Below, in pieces: positions 8,252 through 17,607 of a stretch of DNA of 64,000 nucleotides. The stretch is from Ruegeria atlantica (lineage in GTDB: Bacteria; Pseudomonadota; Alphaproteobacteria; Rhodobacterales; Rhodobacteraceae). A program made the translations under genes and the position numbers. Each line of letters begins with the position of its first letter. Position 1 is the first letter of the stretch. A model generated the notes under the pieces. That model ran no database searches. It worked only from the letters and a program-made list of their open reading frames with translations, and was not told the DNA's origin. The stretch covers positions 930,001 through 994,000 of the forward strand of contig NZ_WQCG01000002.1 of NCBI RefSeq assembly GCF_013032505.1, in the 5' to 3' direction.

Positions 8252-9115
8252 TTACGGCCAGGAACGCTCGCCTGCCATAACCTGAGCGCTTAGCTCCAAA
8301 TCGCTCACGTTCTCAAAGTCGGGATAGGCTGCCTGCATTGCGGCGATGAGTTCTGCTGAACCTTCCGCCTTGTCTGCCGCAGCCTCGAATGCGGCGACGT
8401 ATTCTTTAGTGAAATCAACGATGCTTGCGTTCTCTGCGCTGTCGCCAATGACGTGGCCCGGAATAATCCGTTTTGGGTTTAATTCCAGAATCTGATCCAG
8501 CGTTGCGCGCCAGCTGTCGCGGCTTTCCGGAGTTTGGTTGTCGGCCATCCAGACATGCACGTTTTCATAAAGAACAACGCCTCCTAGTACGGTTTTTTCC
8601 GAAGGGACCCACAGGAATGTATGAACCGGATCGTGCCCATCGAGGCCGATCACCTGCACGATTTCACCGTCTACCGTCAAGCTGTCGCCTTCCAGAACGT
8701 CAGGTACAATCAAATCGGATGGGGCGTTCGCGTCCAAGATCGGACCCCAGAAGTCATATTTGAGCTGGATCGTTTTCTCGATTCCTTTGACGGTCTCAGG
8801 TGTCGCGACAATTTTGACATCCGGGTAAACTGCACGAATCGTATCCAACCCGAAATAGAAGTCAGGATCTTTGTGGCTGATAAAGACGGTCGTCAGGGAT
8901 TTTCCGGTTGCCTTGATCATATCAACCAGTTGCTGTGCATCGTCTTTTTCAAACTGGGCGTCCACCAGGATCACCTCATTCGGACCTTCGATCAGGTTCG
9001 ATGAGACCGGGAACAGACTGCCTTCATTCGGGCTGAAGGCGGTGATGGTGAGATCAGCCGCAAAGGCTGCGGTGGACAGCAGCATGGCTGCAGTAGAAGT
9101 GAGGATCGTCTTCAT
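8252..9115 (-). CDS. Exported metallo-beta-lactamase-fold protein with altered metal site
   Basis: MBL-fold protein of 287 residues with a signal peptide (cleavage near AFA, residue 19). The usual HxHxDH motif is replaced by HKDPDF (His81, Asp83, Asp85, Phe86). Later fold landmarks remain: a His in GLDGHDPVHTFLWV, and RIIPGHVIG. Loss of two motif histidines makes a standard dinuclear zinc hydrolase unlikely; a mononuclear site or a binding role is possible. AAGGAG lies 9 bases before the ATG. Transcribed with the DsbA-like gene upstream and the SnoaL-like gene downstream. Confidence 0.8.
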   Translation of the reverse strand: MKTILTSTAAMLLSTAAFAADLTITAFSPNEGSLFPVSSNLIEGPNEVILVDAQFEKDDAQQLVDMIKATGKSLTTVFISHKDPDFYFGLDTIRAVYPDVKIVATPETVKGIEKTIQLKYDFWGPILDANAPSDLIVPDVLEGDSLTVDGEIVQVIGLDGHDPVHTFLWVPSEKTVLGGVVLYENVHVWMADNQTPESRDSWRATLDQILELNPKRIIPGHVIGDSAENASIVDFTKEYVAAFEAAADKAEGSAELIAAMQAAYPDFENVSDLELSAQVMAGERSWP

Positions 9116-9132
9116 AGGGGTGCTCCTTGCAC

Positions 9133-9738
9133 TTATGCGGCTAATGCCGCGATCTCTTCAGGAAAGTGGTAGTAGGTTGAGACGTCGACTTGGGTTGTTA
9201 CGCCGTCGGTTTGCATCACCAGTGTCGGGACACCTTGCGTACCGAACCGTGATTGCAAATTTGCAGCGTCCATACTGATCTGCCGGGCGTGGTTTCTGCC
9301 TTCGTCCAACGGACGGTTCACGCCAAATTCAATCAGTGCACTACGGACCGCTTCGCCGTTACCCGCAGTAATGCCGTCTACATAACGTGCCTGTTGCAAA
9401 ACATGTGCCAGCTTCATCTCAGCGCTGGCACCCTGGTCATGAACCAAAGCTGCGGCGTATGCGGTCAGGCTGGAATCCAGCACTTCATCCGGGTTTCCCA
9501 GAGTGTTTTGAACATAAGCGTCGCTGAACGTTTGCCTGGTCAGCTGTTCAATGCGTCGGTCAATTTGCAAAGCCATTCGCGCGAAGCCATCGCCCATTCG
9601 GTCTGCATTTGCGCCCTGGAACAAATGGCGATGCATAACGGTGACATCAGCGCCACTCTCAATCAGCGCATCAATCACCGGGGCGGCGCCATAGCACCAG
9701 CCGCAATAGTTATCATAGATATACGTGAAGCGCGTCAT
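9133..9738 (-). CDS. DsbA/FrnE-family thiol oxidoreductase
   Basis: Thioredoxin-fold protein of 201 residues in the DsbA/2-hydroxychromene-2-carboxylate isomerase family. The active site is CGWC (Cys12-Cys15) directly after the first strand, followed by a helical insertion and the cis-proline loop GTQGVPTLV near 170-176. There is no signal peptide, so it is cytoplasmic, as in FrnE-like proteins. The ATG at 9738 has GGAG 8 bases upstream; the frame extends to 9780 without family similarity. First gene of the operon, divergent from the LysR gene. Confidence 0.85.
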   Translation of the reverse strand: MTRFTYIYDNYCGWCYGAAPVIDALIESGADVTVMHRHLFQGANADRMGDGFARMALQIDRRIEQLTRQTFSDAYVQNTLGNPDEVLDSSLTAYAAALVHDQGASAEMKLAHVLQQARYVDGITAGNGEAVRSALIEFGVNRPLDEGRNHARQISMDAANLQSRFGTQGVPTLVMQTDGVTTQVDVSTYYHFPEEIAALAA

Positions 9739-9824
9739 TGCAGTCTCCGTTTTGGTGAACCACAAATAAGGCGTCAACATTGTAGACTAAAGACAACTTA
9801 TATAGACATACTGTCAGCTAAAAG

Positions 9825-10736
9825 ATGACGAATATGAAAAAACCAAATCTTAACCGGCTGGAGTATTTTGTTGCCATTGCCGAGGAAGGAACCATCACGG
9901 CGGCCGCTGATCGCATGCGTATTAGCAAGGCGGTTGTCAGCAAGCAGCTTCAGCTTCTGGAGGAAGAGCTTGGGGCAACTCTTGTGGTGCGTAACTCTCG
10001 CCACCTGAATCTTACGGAAACCGGACAATCCTTCTTTGAAGCCGCACGTGCATCAGTAGCGCAAGCCGAAGAAGCATATGAAATGGTAAAACAAGGGCGT
10101 GCAGAACCGACTGGAAACCTGCGCATCACAGCCCCGCTCGACATGGGTGTTACGTACGTTTCGCCGGTCGTTGCCGAGTTTCGCATCGCGTATCCGGCTG
10201 TCACGATTGATCTCACGCTCAGCGATACGCGGTTTGATCCGGTCGAGGCCCGATTTGACATTGCATATCGGGTAGGCTGGCTTGCAGATTCCGCCAACGT
10301 TGCGCGTAAGTTGTCGGGATTTCAGCAAATCGTCGTGGCATCGCCAAAATTGGCTGAACAAATTGGGAAACCGGAACATCCGCAAGGATTGGCAGCCTTT
10401 CCGTTCGTTGAACACAGAGCCTTGCCAAACCCACTAAACTGGAAGTTTTTGAGTGCCACTGGTGAAACCACTGATGTTCAAATGAACCCCGCCCTTCGGG
10501 CAGACGTAACACCAGCAATCAAGGCGATGGTGCAGGAAGGGGCTGGAATCTCAATTCTGCCCGATTTTTTCGTTAAGAAAGAGATCGAAAACGGCGGATT
10601 GATCCAGCTTGTTCCGGACTGGGTGCTTCCAACAGGAGGTATCTATGCAGTCTACCCCCCCACGCAGTTCCGATCAGCTGCAACAAAACAATTTGCGCAA
10701 TTGTTTGCAGAAAGACTTCGCAACAGTCTGGCGTAA
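9825..10736 (+). CDS. LysR-family transcriptional regulator
   Basis: LysR-type regulator of 303 residues with an N-terminal winged HTH (LNRLEYFVAIAEEGTITAAADRMRISKAVVSKQLQLLE, about 8-45) and a periplasmic-binding-protein-like effector domain (about 95-295). The QLQLLEEELGATLVVR block is the family's linker signature. The start may be the ATG at 9825 or the one at 9834; no good ribosome site is present for either. It faces the DsbA-like gene with 86 bases between, so it probably regulates the exported dioxygenase operon. Effector unknown. Confidence 0.88.
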   Translation: MTNMKKPNLNRLEYFVAIAEEGTITAAADRMRISKAVVSKQLQLLEEELGATLVVRNSRHLNLTETGQSFFEAARASVAQAEEAYEMVKQGRAEPTGNLRITAPLDMGVTYVSPVVAEFRIAYPAVTIDLTLSDTRFDPVEARFDIAYRVGWLADSANVARKLSGFQQIVVASPKLAEQIGKPEHPQGLAAFPFVEHRALPNPLNWKFLSATGETTDVQMNPALRADVTPAIKAMVQEGAGISILPDFFVKKEIENGGLIQLVPDWVLPTGGIYAVYPPTQFRSAATKQFAQLFAERLRNSLA

Positions 10737-11011
10737 GAGAAGGGTGGCGAAACTCAGGCAACATTCGTGTCTGTCCGACATTGAAACACGAGATTGTTTA
10801 GCGGCCCTTAGCACGGTTGCCGCGAGAGGCGGTTTTGTCCCGCTTTTTGGAAGGTGCAAAATCAGGTTGCGGGTGTCCGCTTCTGGCTGTCACCAGTCGA
10901 TAAAGACTGCTGCCTAGAACGGCAGCACTGAGCCGATTCTACTAAATTCAGCACGGTGCACGAATTTCCGATGGTGGGTGAAGCATCATCAGCCGCACGG
11001 GGCCTGTTGGA

Positions 11012-11965
11012 TCAAATCTCCCACTTCAAGCCTACTTCTTGTTCAGTGACCTCCCAAAGCCTTGCCATGACGGTTTTGTCATACGCGTGTGGGTTCAATG
11101 TACCCCTGCCAACCGGGCCAACGGCTTCAAGGCGGCCCGTTGGTCCGTAGAGCGCGCGTTGTTCGGTCAAATTCTTTTCGGCGGCGCACATGACTTCGGG
11201 ATAGGACCCTTGCTCGGCGGTCTGAACCATCGGTGTTTTGGTCATGAGCCACCAGATGAATCGCATCGTCCGGCTGCCACTTGTGCTGATCAGTGACGTT
11301 GCCGACGAGCCGGGATGGCAGACATAGACTTCGACCTCGGTGCGCCTTGCGGCGGCAAGCCTGTCCTGTAGTTCAAAAGCGAACATCATTTGTGCCAGCT
11401 TGCTTTGCGAGTATGCGGTGTTAGGCCCGTAACCCTCTTCCCAGTTCATGTCGTCGAACTTGATCGTCTTCAGGCCCATGTTGTAACCGAGACTTGCGAC
11501 AACAACGATCCGACCTTTCGAGGCTTCGATACGCTCAAACAGAAGACCACAGAGTAGGAAGTGGCCGTAATGGTTGGTGCCGAGCTGGCTCTCGAACCCA
11601 TCCTCTGTCAGCTTGCGGATTGGCACCTGCGCGATGGCGGCATTGCAGATGAGCGCATCAATCCGGGGAACAGAATTCAAAACTTCTTCCGCAGCTTCGC
11701 GTACGCTTGCGAGCGAGGCCAGGTCCATCCGAATGAAGCTCACTTCCGCTTTGCTTCCGAACTCACTTTTCAGGTCCGCAACAGCTGCCTGAGACTTCTC
11801 AAACGAGCGGTTCAACATCACGACCTTGGCGTTCTTTTTTAGGAGAGTCCGCGCGGCCTGAAACCCGGCACCGGCGTTGGCACCCGTGATGAGGTAGGTC
11901 TTGCCGGAGAGGTCATCGAGGCGCTCGGGCATCCAGCCTTTGGGTCCGAATGTGGTATCTGGCAT
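11012..11965 (-). CDS. SDR-family oxidoreductase (retinol-dehydrogenase-like)
   Basis: Short-chain dehydrogenase of 317 residues. The cofactor loop TGANAGAG is at 27-34, LICNAAI near 113 is the NAG motif, and the catalytic pair is in AYSQSKLAQ. Its length and ASLGYNM/HPGSSATSL segments place it with the longer WWOX/retinol dehydrogenase-like bacterial SDRs rather than FabG types. AGGAG precedes the ATG. Divergent from an AraC-type regulator that probably controls it, an arrangement common for aldehyde- or alcohol-responsive SDR/AraC pairs. Confidence 0.87.
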   Translation of the reverse strand: MPDTTFGPKGWMPERLDDLSGKTYLITGANAGAGFQAARTLLKKNAKVVMLNRSFEKSQAAVADLKSEFGSKAEVSFIRMDLASLASVREAAEEVLNSVPRIDALICNAAIAQVPIRKLTEDGFESQLGTNHYGHFLLCGLLFERIEASKGRIVVVASLGYNMGLKTIKFDDMNWEEGYGPNTAYSQSKLAQMMFAFELQDRLAAARRTEVEVYVCHPGSSATSLISTSGSRTMRFIWWLMTKTPMVQTAEQGSYPEVMCAAEKNLTEQRALYGPTGRLEAVGPVGRGTLNPHAYDKTVMARLWEVTEQEVGLKWEI

Positions 11966-12133
11966 CTTTTGTCTCCTATCTGCGTTGGCGCGGGGACCGA
12001 GTGAATTGTGTTTCGCCTAGGAAATGCAGATAGCTCTCACCAGAACGCGAGAACAGGCGAGATCATCGCAAATACTTGCCCGATTGTATCAAGGTAGTTG
12101 CCTGCATCGATCTGGAGCCTTTACATCTCTCTT

Positions 12134-13027
12134 ATGAGCAAGGATCAGATCAAGCAAATCATCGCAGGCCGAACCGAAACGGACGGCTTGACCGAGACGG
12201 GCATCAAGGGAGTACGGCTGTTTCGCGCCACGCGTTCAATCCCCTGTGTTCCAGCTGTTTACGAGCCCTGCATCGTGGCCATCGTGAGTGGGGTGAAGGA
12301 AGCCGTACTGGATGGCAGAAGATACGAATACGACAACAGTCAATATCTCTGCTGCCCAATGTCGATGCCGGTCAAGGCGGGGACGCCTTTGGCCTCGCAT
12401 GACCACCCACTCTACGGGGTCATGATCACTCTTGAGCAACGCGCTATGACCGAACTGGTGATGGAGATGGAAAATGCCGGGGGCATTCTTCCTTCGGTCG
12501 AAGGAGAAATGCGGGAGCCGGGAATTAGGCTCGCGAGATGGGACGTTGGATTCACTGAAGCGCTGCTGCGGCTACTGCAGCTCGGAAACAGCGAGACGGA
12601 TACAGCAGTTCTCGGTGAGGCGCGATTGCGTGAGGTGCTCTATGCGATCCTGAGGGGAGAAGCTGGCACCTTCGCACGGCAAGCATTTGGTGCAGGCAAC
12701 GCTATCGCACGTTCAATTGCGCATGTGTCCTCACACCTGGATACGCCGATCTCGATAGAGGATATGGCAAGTCGAGCGGGCATGAGCCGGGCGGTCTTCC
12801 ATCGCAAATTCAAGCAGGTCACGACGATGGCACCAATCCAATTCGTCAAGACGATGCGCCTCAACAACGCCGCCATGAAGATCGCGGGCGGGATGCCTGT
12901 GAACGAAGCCGCAATGGACGTTGGTTACGTCAGCCCGTCCCAGTTCAGTCGCGAGTTTAGGCGCATGTATGGGCAATCGCCGAGGCAATGGGGTGAGGCA
13001 CAGAAACTACTGGTCAAAGTTGCTTGA
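12134..13027 (+). CDS. AraC-family transcriptional regulator
   Basis: Regulator of 297 residues. The N-terminal half (about 1-180) is the AraC_N type (PF06719) cupin-like sensing domain. The C-terminal half holds two HTH units: SIEDMASRAGMSRAVFHRKFKQVT and NEAAMDVGYVSPSQFSREFRRMYGQSP, the diagnostic AraC/XylS signature. The ATG at 12134 (MSKDQIKQ) is chosen because upstream residues do not resemble the family; no clear ribosome site is seen. Divergent from the SDR gene, 168 bases apart. Related regulators respond to alcohols or aldehydes, but no effector can be read here. Confidence 0.85.
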   Translation: MSKDQIKQIIAGRTETDGLTETGIKGVRLFRATRSIPCVPAVYEPCIVAIVSGVKEAVLDGRRYEYDNSQYLCCPMSMPVKAGTPLASHDHPLYGVMITLEQRAMTELVMEMENAGGILPSVEGEMREPGIRLARWDVGFTEALLRLLQLGNSETDTAVLGEARLREVLYAILRGEAGTFARQAFGAGNAIARSIAHVSSHLDTPISIEDMASRAGMSRAVFHRKFKQVTTMAPIQFVKTMRLNNAAMKIAGGMPVNEAAMDVGYVSPSQFSREFRRMYGQSPRQWGEAQKLLVKVA

Positions 13028-13532
13028 GGCTGACTTACGTGAGCAGAGCGGACCTTAGAGCCACCGCAGCGAACGGAAGCTTTGTCCGCTCACTTGCTAT
13101 TTTCCGCCTGGTTTTGAATGTCTGGCATGCGCGGTTTCTGAACCTTCTGCACAAGCAAAAACTCTATGTAGGTTGAAGCGCTCGGAGCGGTCATTCGATC
13201 CAATCTGACGAACGGCTGCCATGCGGACTTTGCTGCCACCAGCGACCAACTGTTTGATGTCCGTTCTCAGTTCAAAGCAGAAGGTGAAAAAAACGTTCAG
13301 ATTGAGGAAAGCTGACCCTCGTCGACCCAGACCTGGATGATCCACTCGCGGACATAGCGGGTGTAAACTCCCGAGGTGAATTGTATTTTTTAGTTTGCTA
13401 ATGGTATCGAGATATTCAACGCTATGCATCAAATGGGGCGCGTGCATTGCTTGGAAGCTTGCTTGAAAGACCCGTTCAGCCAATCCTTGAGTTATCAAGG
13501 ATAAATGTTTGTACAATGAATGGATCGCACCC
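13028..13532. other. Gene-free stretch between AraC and amidohydrolase genes
   Basis: About 500 bases with no credible gene; a minus-strand open frame here (13097-13621) has no domain pattern and overlaps the signal peptide of the next gene. The last 150 bases are AT-richer and probably carry the amidohydrolase promoter. Confidence 0.5.
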
Positions 13533-15308
13533 ATGACCTTTTCTTTTGGCTTCCTTTCAGCGTCCGTTGCATCAATCGCCCTTGCGGCGACGGCGGTAAA
13601 CGCGCAAGCCGCTGACACCATTTACACCAATGCGCAGGTCTATACGGTCAACCCTGATCAAGAATGGGCCGAGGCGTTTGCCATTGAGGATGGACGTTTT
13701 ATTGCTGTCGGTTCAGCTGAAGAAGTCGCTGCACTGGCTGGGGACGAGACTGAAACTATCGACCTTGCGGGTGCGATGGTCTTGCCCGGCCTTTATGACA
13801 TCCATGTTCATTTCCGCAATTGGTATGTTGCCGCAGCGTTGTCTGACGAGGCAATCACACTGCCCGGCGATGCTGATCCGGAAACAGCAGCAGAGTTAAT
13901 TCGCGAATTTGTAGCTGAACGACCAAACCTCGAACTCCTTTTTGGAAATGGATTGGCCAACGAACTGTTTGACGGAGAACCGGACACCGCCTGGCTTGAC
14001 GAGGCAGTCTCTGACATTCCGGCCTACATTATCACCGCAACCGGGCACGAGGCTGTGCTGAATACACCGGCGATGATCGATAGCGGTATTAATGCCGATA
14101 CGCCGGACCCACGGAACGGGATCATCGTGCGGGACCCTGAAACCGGAGAAGCAACAGGCTACATGAAAGAGGCTGCGATGGGTCTCTACGCGATGCCATT
14201 TCTTCGTAGTCTGGAACTTGAAACCCACGTTGACGGTACAAGGGACGTGTTACACTTGCTTGCCTCGATGGGGGTGACATCTGCCAGGAACATGCACAGC
14301 GAATTGATTAATGTTCAGGCACTACATCAGCTTGCGACATCCGAAGGTCTTCCGATCAGGGTTAGTATGGCGTGGACCTACGATTCTCCGACGCGCGCCT
14401 ATCAATCTGTCGAAGATCAACGTGCGGCAATTGAAAAGTTTCAAGACTTTATCGCACCGCGGCTCGACCCAACCTTTATAAAGGTCAATATCGATGGCAT
14501 CCCGACTGAGACCGGTGCGATGCTGGAACCTTTCCTGACGAACAACTCGGAAGGGGAACAGTCCCAGTCTGACGCGGGTTCACAGTATGATCCACTTGCT
14601 TCTGGTCAGGGGGACTACGGACTGATCTTCTTCACCGAAGACGAACTTGTGGCAGACATCATACGGTTTGAAGAACAAGGCATGAAAGGCATGGTCTTCC
14701 ACACTGTAGGTGACCGCGGCGCTCGGCTTGTTCTGGACGCAATGGAGACCGCACGGGATCAACTGGGTGAGTTGAAAGGCCGCTACCAGCTTGCTCACTC
14801 GTTTTTCATATCCGAAGAAGACATGCCTAGACTGGTGGAACTCGATCTGACACCGGAGTTCTCGCCTGTTCTATGGTTTTCGAACCCTCACAACGATGTC
14901 GTCAACCGCGTGGTTGGCCCGGAACGCGCGCAGAGGGTTTTCCCAATGCGCTCGGTCGCTGATGCCGGAGGACGGGTCGTTATCGCGTCTGATGGTCCGC
15001 TGTTCATGCAAACCCCATTGGCATCGATAGAAGCGGCCGTTACCCGTATCGATCCTGTGGCCGACACGAGTCCACCCGATCCTGCGGTGGGCCAAGCGAT
15101 CACGCTAAAGCAGGCAATTGATGCACGCACAATCAACTCTGCATACTTGGATTTTGCGGACGAGGAGCTTGGATCGATCGAAAAAGGCAAGCTTGCCGAT
15201 TTCATCGTGCTTGACCGCAACCTGTTTGAAATCCCGATAGCGGAAGTCAGTGAGGCGCAGATATTAAAGACGTTTGTCGAAGGCGAAGCGGTTTTTGAGG
15301 CCAACTGA
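13533..15308 (+). CDS. Exported amidohydrolase (YtcJ-like, Amidohydro_3)
   Basis: Metal-dependent amidohydrolase of 591 residues. A Sec signal peptide (hydrophobic SASVASIALAATAVNA, cleavage near AQA) is followed by the composite-domain start TIYTNAQVYTVNPDQEWAEAFAIEDG and the metal motif DIHVHF. Later blocks include GHEAVLNTP, the KVNIDG segment holding the bridging lysine region, HTVGDRGARLVLDAME, and the closing GSIEKGKLADFIVLDRNLFE. This is the YtcJ/N-substituted formamide deformylase-type family (PF07969). The ATG at 13533 is preferred over an upstream TTG since it starts the signal peptide. Substrate unknown. A hairpin terminator follows the gene. Confidence 0.88.
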   Translation: MTFSFGFLSASVASIALAATAVNAQAADTIYTNAQVYTVNPDQEWAEAFAIEDGRFIAVGSAEEVAALAGDETETIDLAGAMVLPGLYDIHVHFRNWYVAAALSDEAITLPGDADPETAAELIREFVAERPNLELLFGNGLANELFDGEPDTAWLDEAVSDIPAYIITATGHEAVLNTPAMIDSGINADTPDPRNGIIVRDPETGEATGYMKEAAMGLYAMPFLRSLELETHVDGTRDVLHLLASMGVTSARNMHSELINVQALHQLATSEGLPIRVSMAWTYDSPTRAYQSVEDQRAAIEKFQDFIAPRLDPTFIKVNIDGIPTETGAMLEPFLTNNSEGEQSQSDAGSQYDPLASGQGDYGLIFFTEDELVADIIRFEEQGMKGMVFHTVGDRGARLVLDAMETARDQLGELKGRYQLAHSFFISEEDMPRLVELDLTPEFSPVLWFSNPHNDVVNRVVGPERAQRVFPMRSVADAGGRVVIASDGPLFMQTPLASIEAAVTRIDPVADTSPPDPAVGQAITLKQAIDARTINSAYLDFADEELGSIEKGKLADFIVLDRNLFEIPIAEVSEAQILKTFVEGEAVFEAN

Positions 15309-15735
15309 TTTTTTTGAGCTGTAATTATGCAGTTCAATAGCGCCAAGGCTCGTAAAATAAGCCCAAGGTTTGGGCTTTCTCGCAGGCTCCAGAGCCATGC
15401 GTTTGCGAGCGTTCATGGCTCAATTTAGCTAGCACGACCGCCAGCATAAGTGTTCGCTTCAGGGCAAGCCTTCAACAATGTAATGTTCGCTTTCTGCTAC
15501 CACACCATGCAGCATTAGTCGCAAAGGGCTCTAGGCAGATGTTCGGTAAATTTGAAAAATTGGCTGCCAAGCGGACAAAAGCTGCCGTCGATTGTTCAAT
15601 ACGATTGGCAGTCAAGAAGCCTAGTCCGTGGGTACTCTGAGAAAACCACTATCGCACCTTCTTCACTTTCTGGGTTGTGCTTTCGATCCCAACGAGTGTC
15701 TCATCGGATTGTAATGTGTTCATTGGATCTTAGCC
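15309..15735. other. Gene-free stretch after amidohydrolase gene
   Basis: Contains the terminator hairpin at 15359-15377 and otherwise about 350 bases in which I see no gene or repeat. Confidence 0.5.
15359..15380 (+). terminator. Hairpin after amidohydrolase gene
   Basis: Perfect 8-base stem AAGCCCAA/TTGGGCTT with a GGT loop, followed by TCT, 51 bases after the stop codon. The T-run is short, so termination strength is uncertain. Confidence 0.6.
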
Positions 15736-16437
15736 GTGTTCGAAGCGCCGACATACCTCGCGATAGCATCGATTGCAGTCATCGGCACTGTTCACGTTTT
15801 CTGCGTGTCTTTTTTCCGGAGATTCCCCGCCCGGGCAAGCTGGCTATCTGATTTTTCATCTGGGATCGGACTTGGCTATGCTTTCCTTTTCTTGCTGCCA
15901 AAAATCGGTGAATTGTCGGCCGATTTAGCTGCAAACGGGAAATGGGAAAACTCGCTGTTCGGTTATTCGCTGCTAGGATTTCTCATTTATTACTTCCTGG
16001 AAACCCGTCGCGATATGGGGACCGATAACAGGTTGTCACTTGGCTTGGACACAGTGGCACTCGGAACCTATAACTGCTTGCTTGCCATTACAGTCATGCA
16101 AGCAACCTCAACTTCGCCTGAACTGTACGTCATTGGAACGTTGGCCTATTCGCTGCATTTATTTGGAGTGAATATTTATCTCTACAAAACTCATCCAAGA
16201 CATATGTCTGGATGGCTTCGCGCATACTTTGTCGCGTCGCTTGCAATCGGCATATTGATCGGTCTCAACACGGACAAAAGTAGCATGATCTATTCAATTG
16301 CGACTGGGTTGACAGGGGGCGTGATCATAGCCCTGTCTCTTCGGGTTAAACTGCCCAACCGTTCGTCAATGAACACAAAGGCTCTTTTGATTGGTGTGGT
16401 TTTTGCCGCGGTTGCAGTCGTCGTAACCCGGTACTGA
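15736..16437 (+). CDS. Multi-pass membrane protein, unknown function
   Basis: Protein of 233 residues with about eight hydrophobic segments spread evenly over its length (for example IASIAVIGTVHVFCVSFF, GYAFLFLLPKIG, LLGFLIYYFLE, TLAYSLHLFGVNIYLY, ALLIGVVFAAVAVVVT). The PKIGEL and histidine-containing helices faintly recall ZIP-type metal transporters, but the match is too weak to assign. A GTG start at 15736 is assumed. Isolated gene with no obvious operon partner. Confidence 0.6.
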   Translation: MFEAPTYLAIASIAVIGTVHVFCVSFFRRFPARASWLSDFSSGIGLGYAFLFLLPKIGELSADLAANGKWENSLFGYSLLGFLIYYFLETRRDMGTDNRLSLGLDTVALGTYNCLLAITVMQATSTSPELYVIGTLAYSLHLFGVNIYLYKTHPRHMSGWLRAYFVASLAIGILIGLNTDKSSMIYSIATGLTGGVIIALSLRVKLPNRSSMNTKALLIGVVFAAVAVVVTRY

Positions 16438-16908
16438 TCCAAGGACGCTATTTGGCTTGTCTTTGAGTTGTGGCGCCAGATGTTTTTCGACTTTTTTGTG
16501 AGAGACGGCTTCCGCCCTTCAAATCATCTTTGATTACTCACGTGAGCTATCAGGGTCACACAAAAACAAGCCTGAAGGCCGACCAATGAACCTTGAAATT
16601 GGTAAGGGGCTGTCGTGAAAAGCAAATCTATGCGTCGTTTAACTGGAAATGTGGAAAGTCACTGGTACTACACTTAACCGACAGCTAAAACTTCAGTAAA
16701 TGAATGAATCCTATCATTCTATTTTGGCCCAGTCGTCAAACTTTTCTAGCCCATGGCGGTTAGTGGCGTTTCCTTGACGCCGGAGTTTACGCCTCATTAT
16801 TGGCCGGCTCCGGCTATTGAAGGACAAACAAGGATTTGACCGTCATGGAGTTACGATGGTCACTAAGTTGGAAAAAATTACGTCACGACTGAACGCCCGC
16901 TGGGTGTC
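16438..16908. other. Gene-free stretch before MOSC gene
   Basis: About 470 bases between convergent genes. No coding region, terminator with T-run or repeat was recognised. Confidence 0.45.
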
Positions 16909-17607
16909 TTATCCTGAGCCTCCAAGCCTTACCGATGTATCCTCCTTGGCATTGCCCTCAGCCATTCTGGCAAAAGCTTGTCGCCAACCTTTAGCAAGTT
17001 CTTTCATCTGAGACAAAATCTCGGCATCTTCCGGCGATATGCGACGAGTCAGCCGTGCGCGTGTGACAGCCAATACAGACCAATTGGGGTTTGGCCTTTC
17101 AGCCAAGGCAATCCGATCACCGGCGCCAACTTCGCCAGGTTCGAGCACGCGGTAGTACCATCCGGTGCGGCCCGTTTTCTGAAACTGATAAGGCATTTCC
17201 TTGCGTCCTGTATGTAGCCCTAGTTTCCAGCACGGCTGCCGCCCCTGGCTAATTTGAACTACCGCCGTCCCGAGTGACAGGATGTCCCCGATGCAAAGGT
17301 TTTCTTCGGTCAATCCCGTCGTAGAAATGTTCTCGCCAAACGCCGCGGGCACTGTGCCGGGTGCCATTAGGTCCTCAGCTTGCCAAGCCGAATAGTGGTC
17401 AAAATCATAATGATGGATGGCTTTGTCTTCGCCACCATGCACGGTTAGGTCCGCCTGAGCGTCCCCGGAAAATCCAAGCGAGGTAACGGCTTGCCGCGCG
17501 TCCACCCAGTCTTTCTGAATGGCAGACGGTGGTTTACCTTCCCAGCGATCTCTGATGGCCCCAAGGAAAATGCCGTCGATGATAGCCGACAGTTCAGGAT
17601 GGTTCAT
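16909..17607 (-). CDS. MOSC-domain protein (YiiM-like)
   Basis: Protein of 232 residues with the MOSC sulfur-carrier fold. Landmarks are the G-D-x-Q-x-D-L-T-V-H-G-G-x-D-K-A block (49-63), FGENIS (90-94), and the conserved cysteine in GRQPCWKLG (Cys126). The last is the putative persulfide-bearing or Moco-binding residue of YiiM and MOSC-sulfurase C-terminal proteins. The C-terminal alpha-helical segment is the YiiM 3-alpha domain. YiiM-like proteins are linked to 6-hydroxylaminopurine resistance and Moco handling. The start overlaps the stop of the MarR gene (ATGA), so the two are co-translated and the MarR protein probably controls it. Confidence 0.88.
   Translation of the reverse strand: MNHPELSAIIDGIFLGAIRDRWEGKPPSAIQKDWVDARQAVTSLGFSGDAQADLTVHGGEDKAIHHYDFDHYSAWQAEDLMAPGTVPAAFGENISTTGLTEENLCIGDILSLGTAVVQISQGRQPCWKLGLHTGRKEMPYQFQKTGRTGWYYRVLEPGEVGAGDRIALAERPNPNWSVLAVTRARLTRRISPEDAEILSQMKELAKGWRQAFARMAEGNAKEDTSVRLGGSG

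Noticed and set aside
13097..13621. 174-codon minus-strand open frame in a gene gap
   Set aside because: No domain pattern or ribosome site and overlaps the signal peptide of the amidohydrolase.
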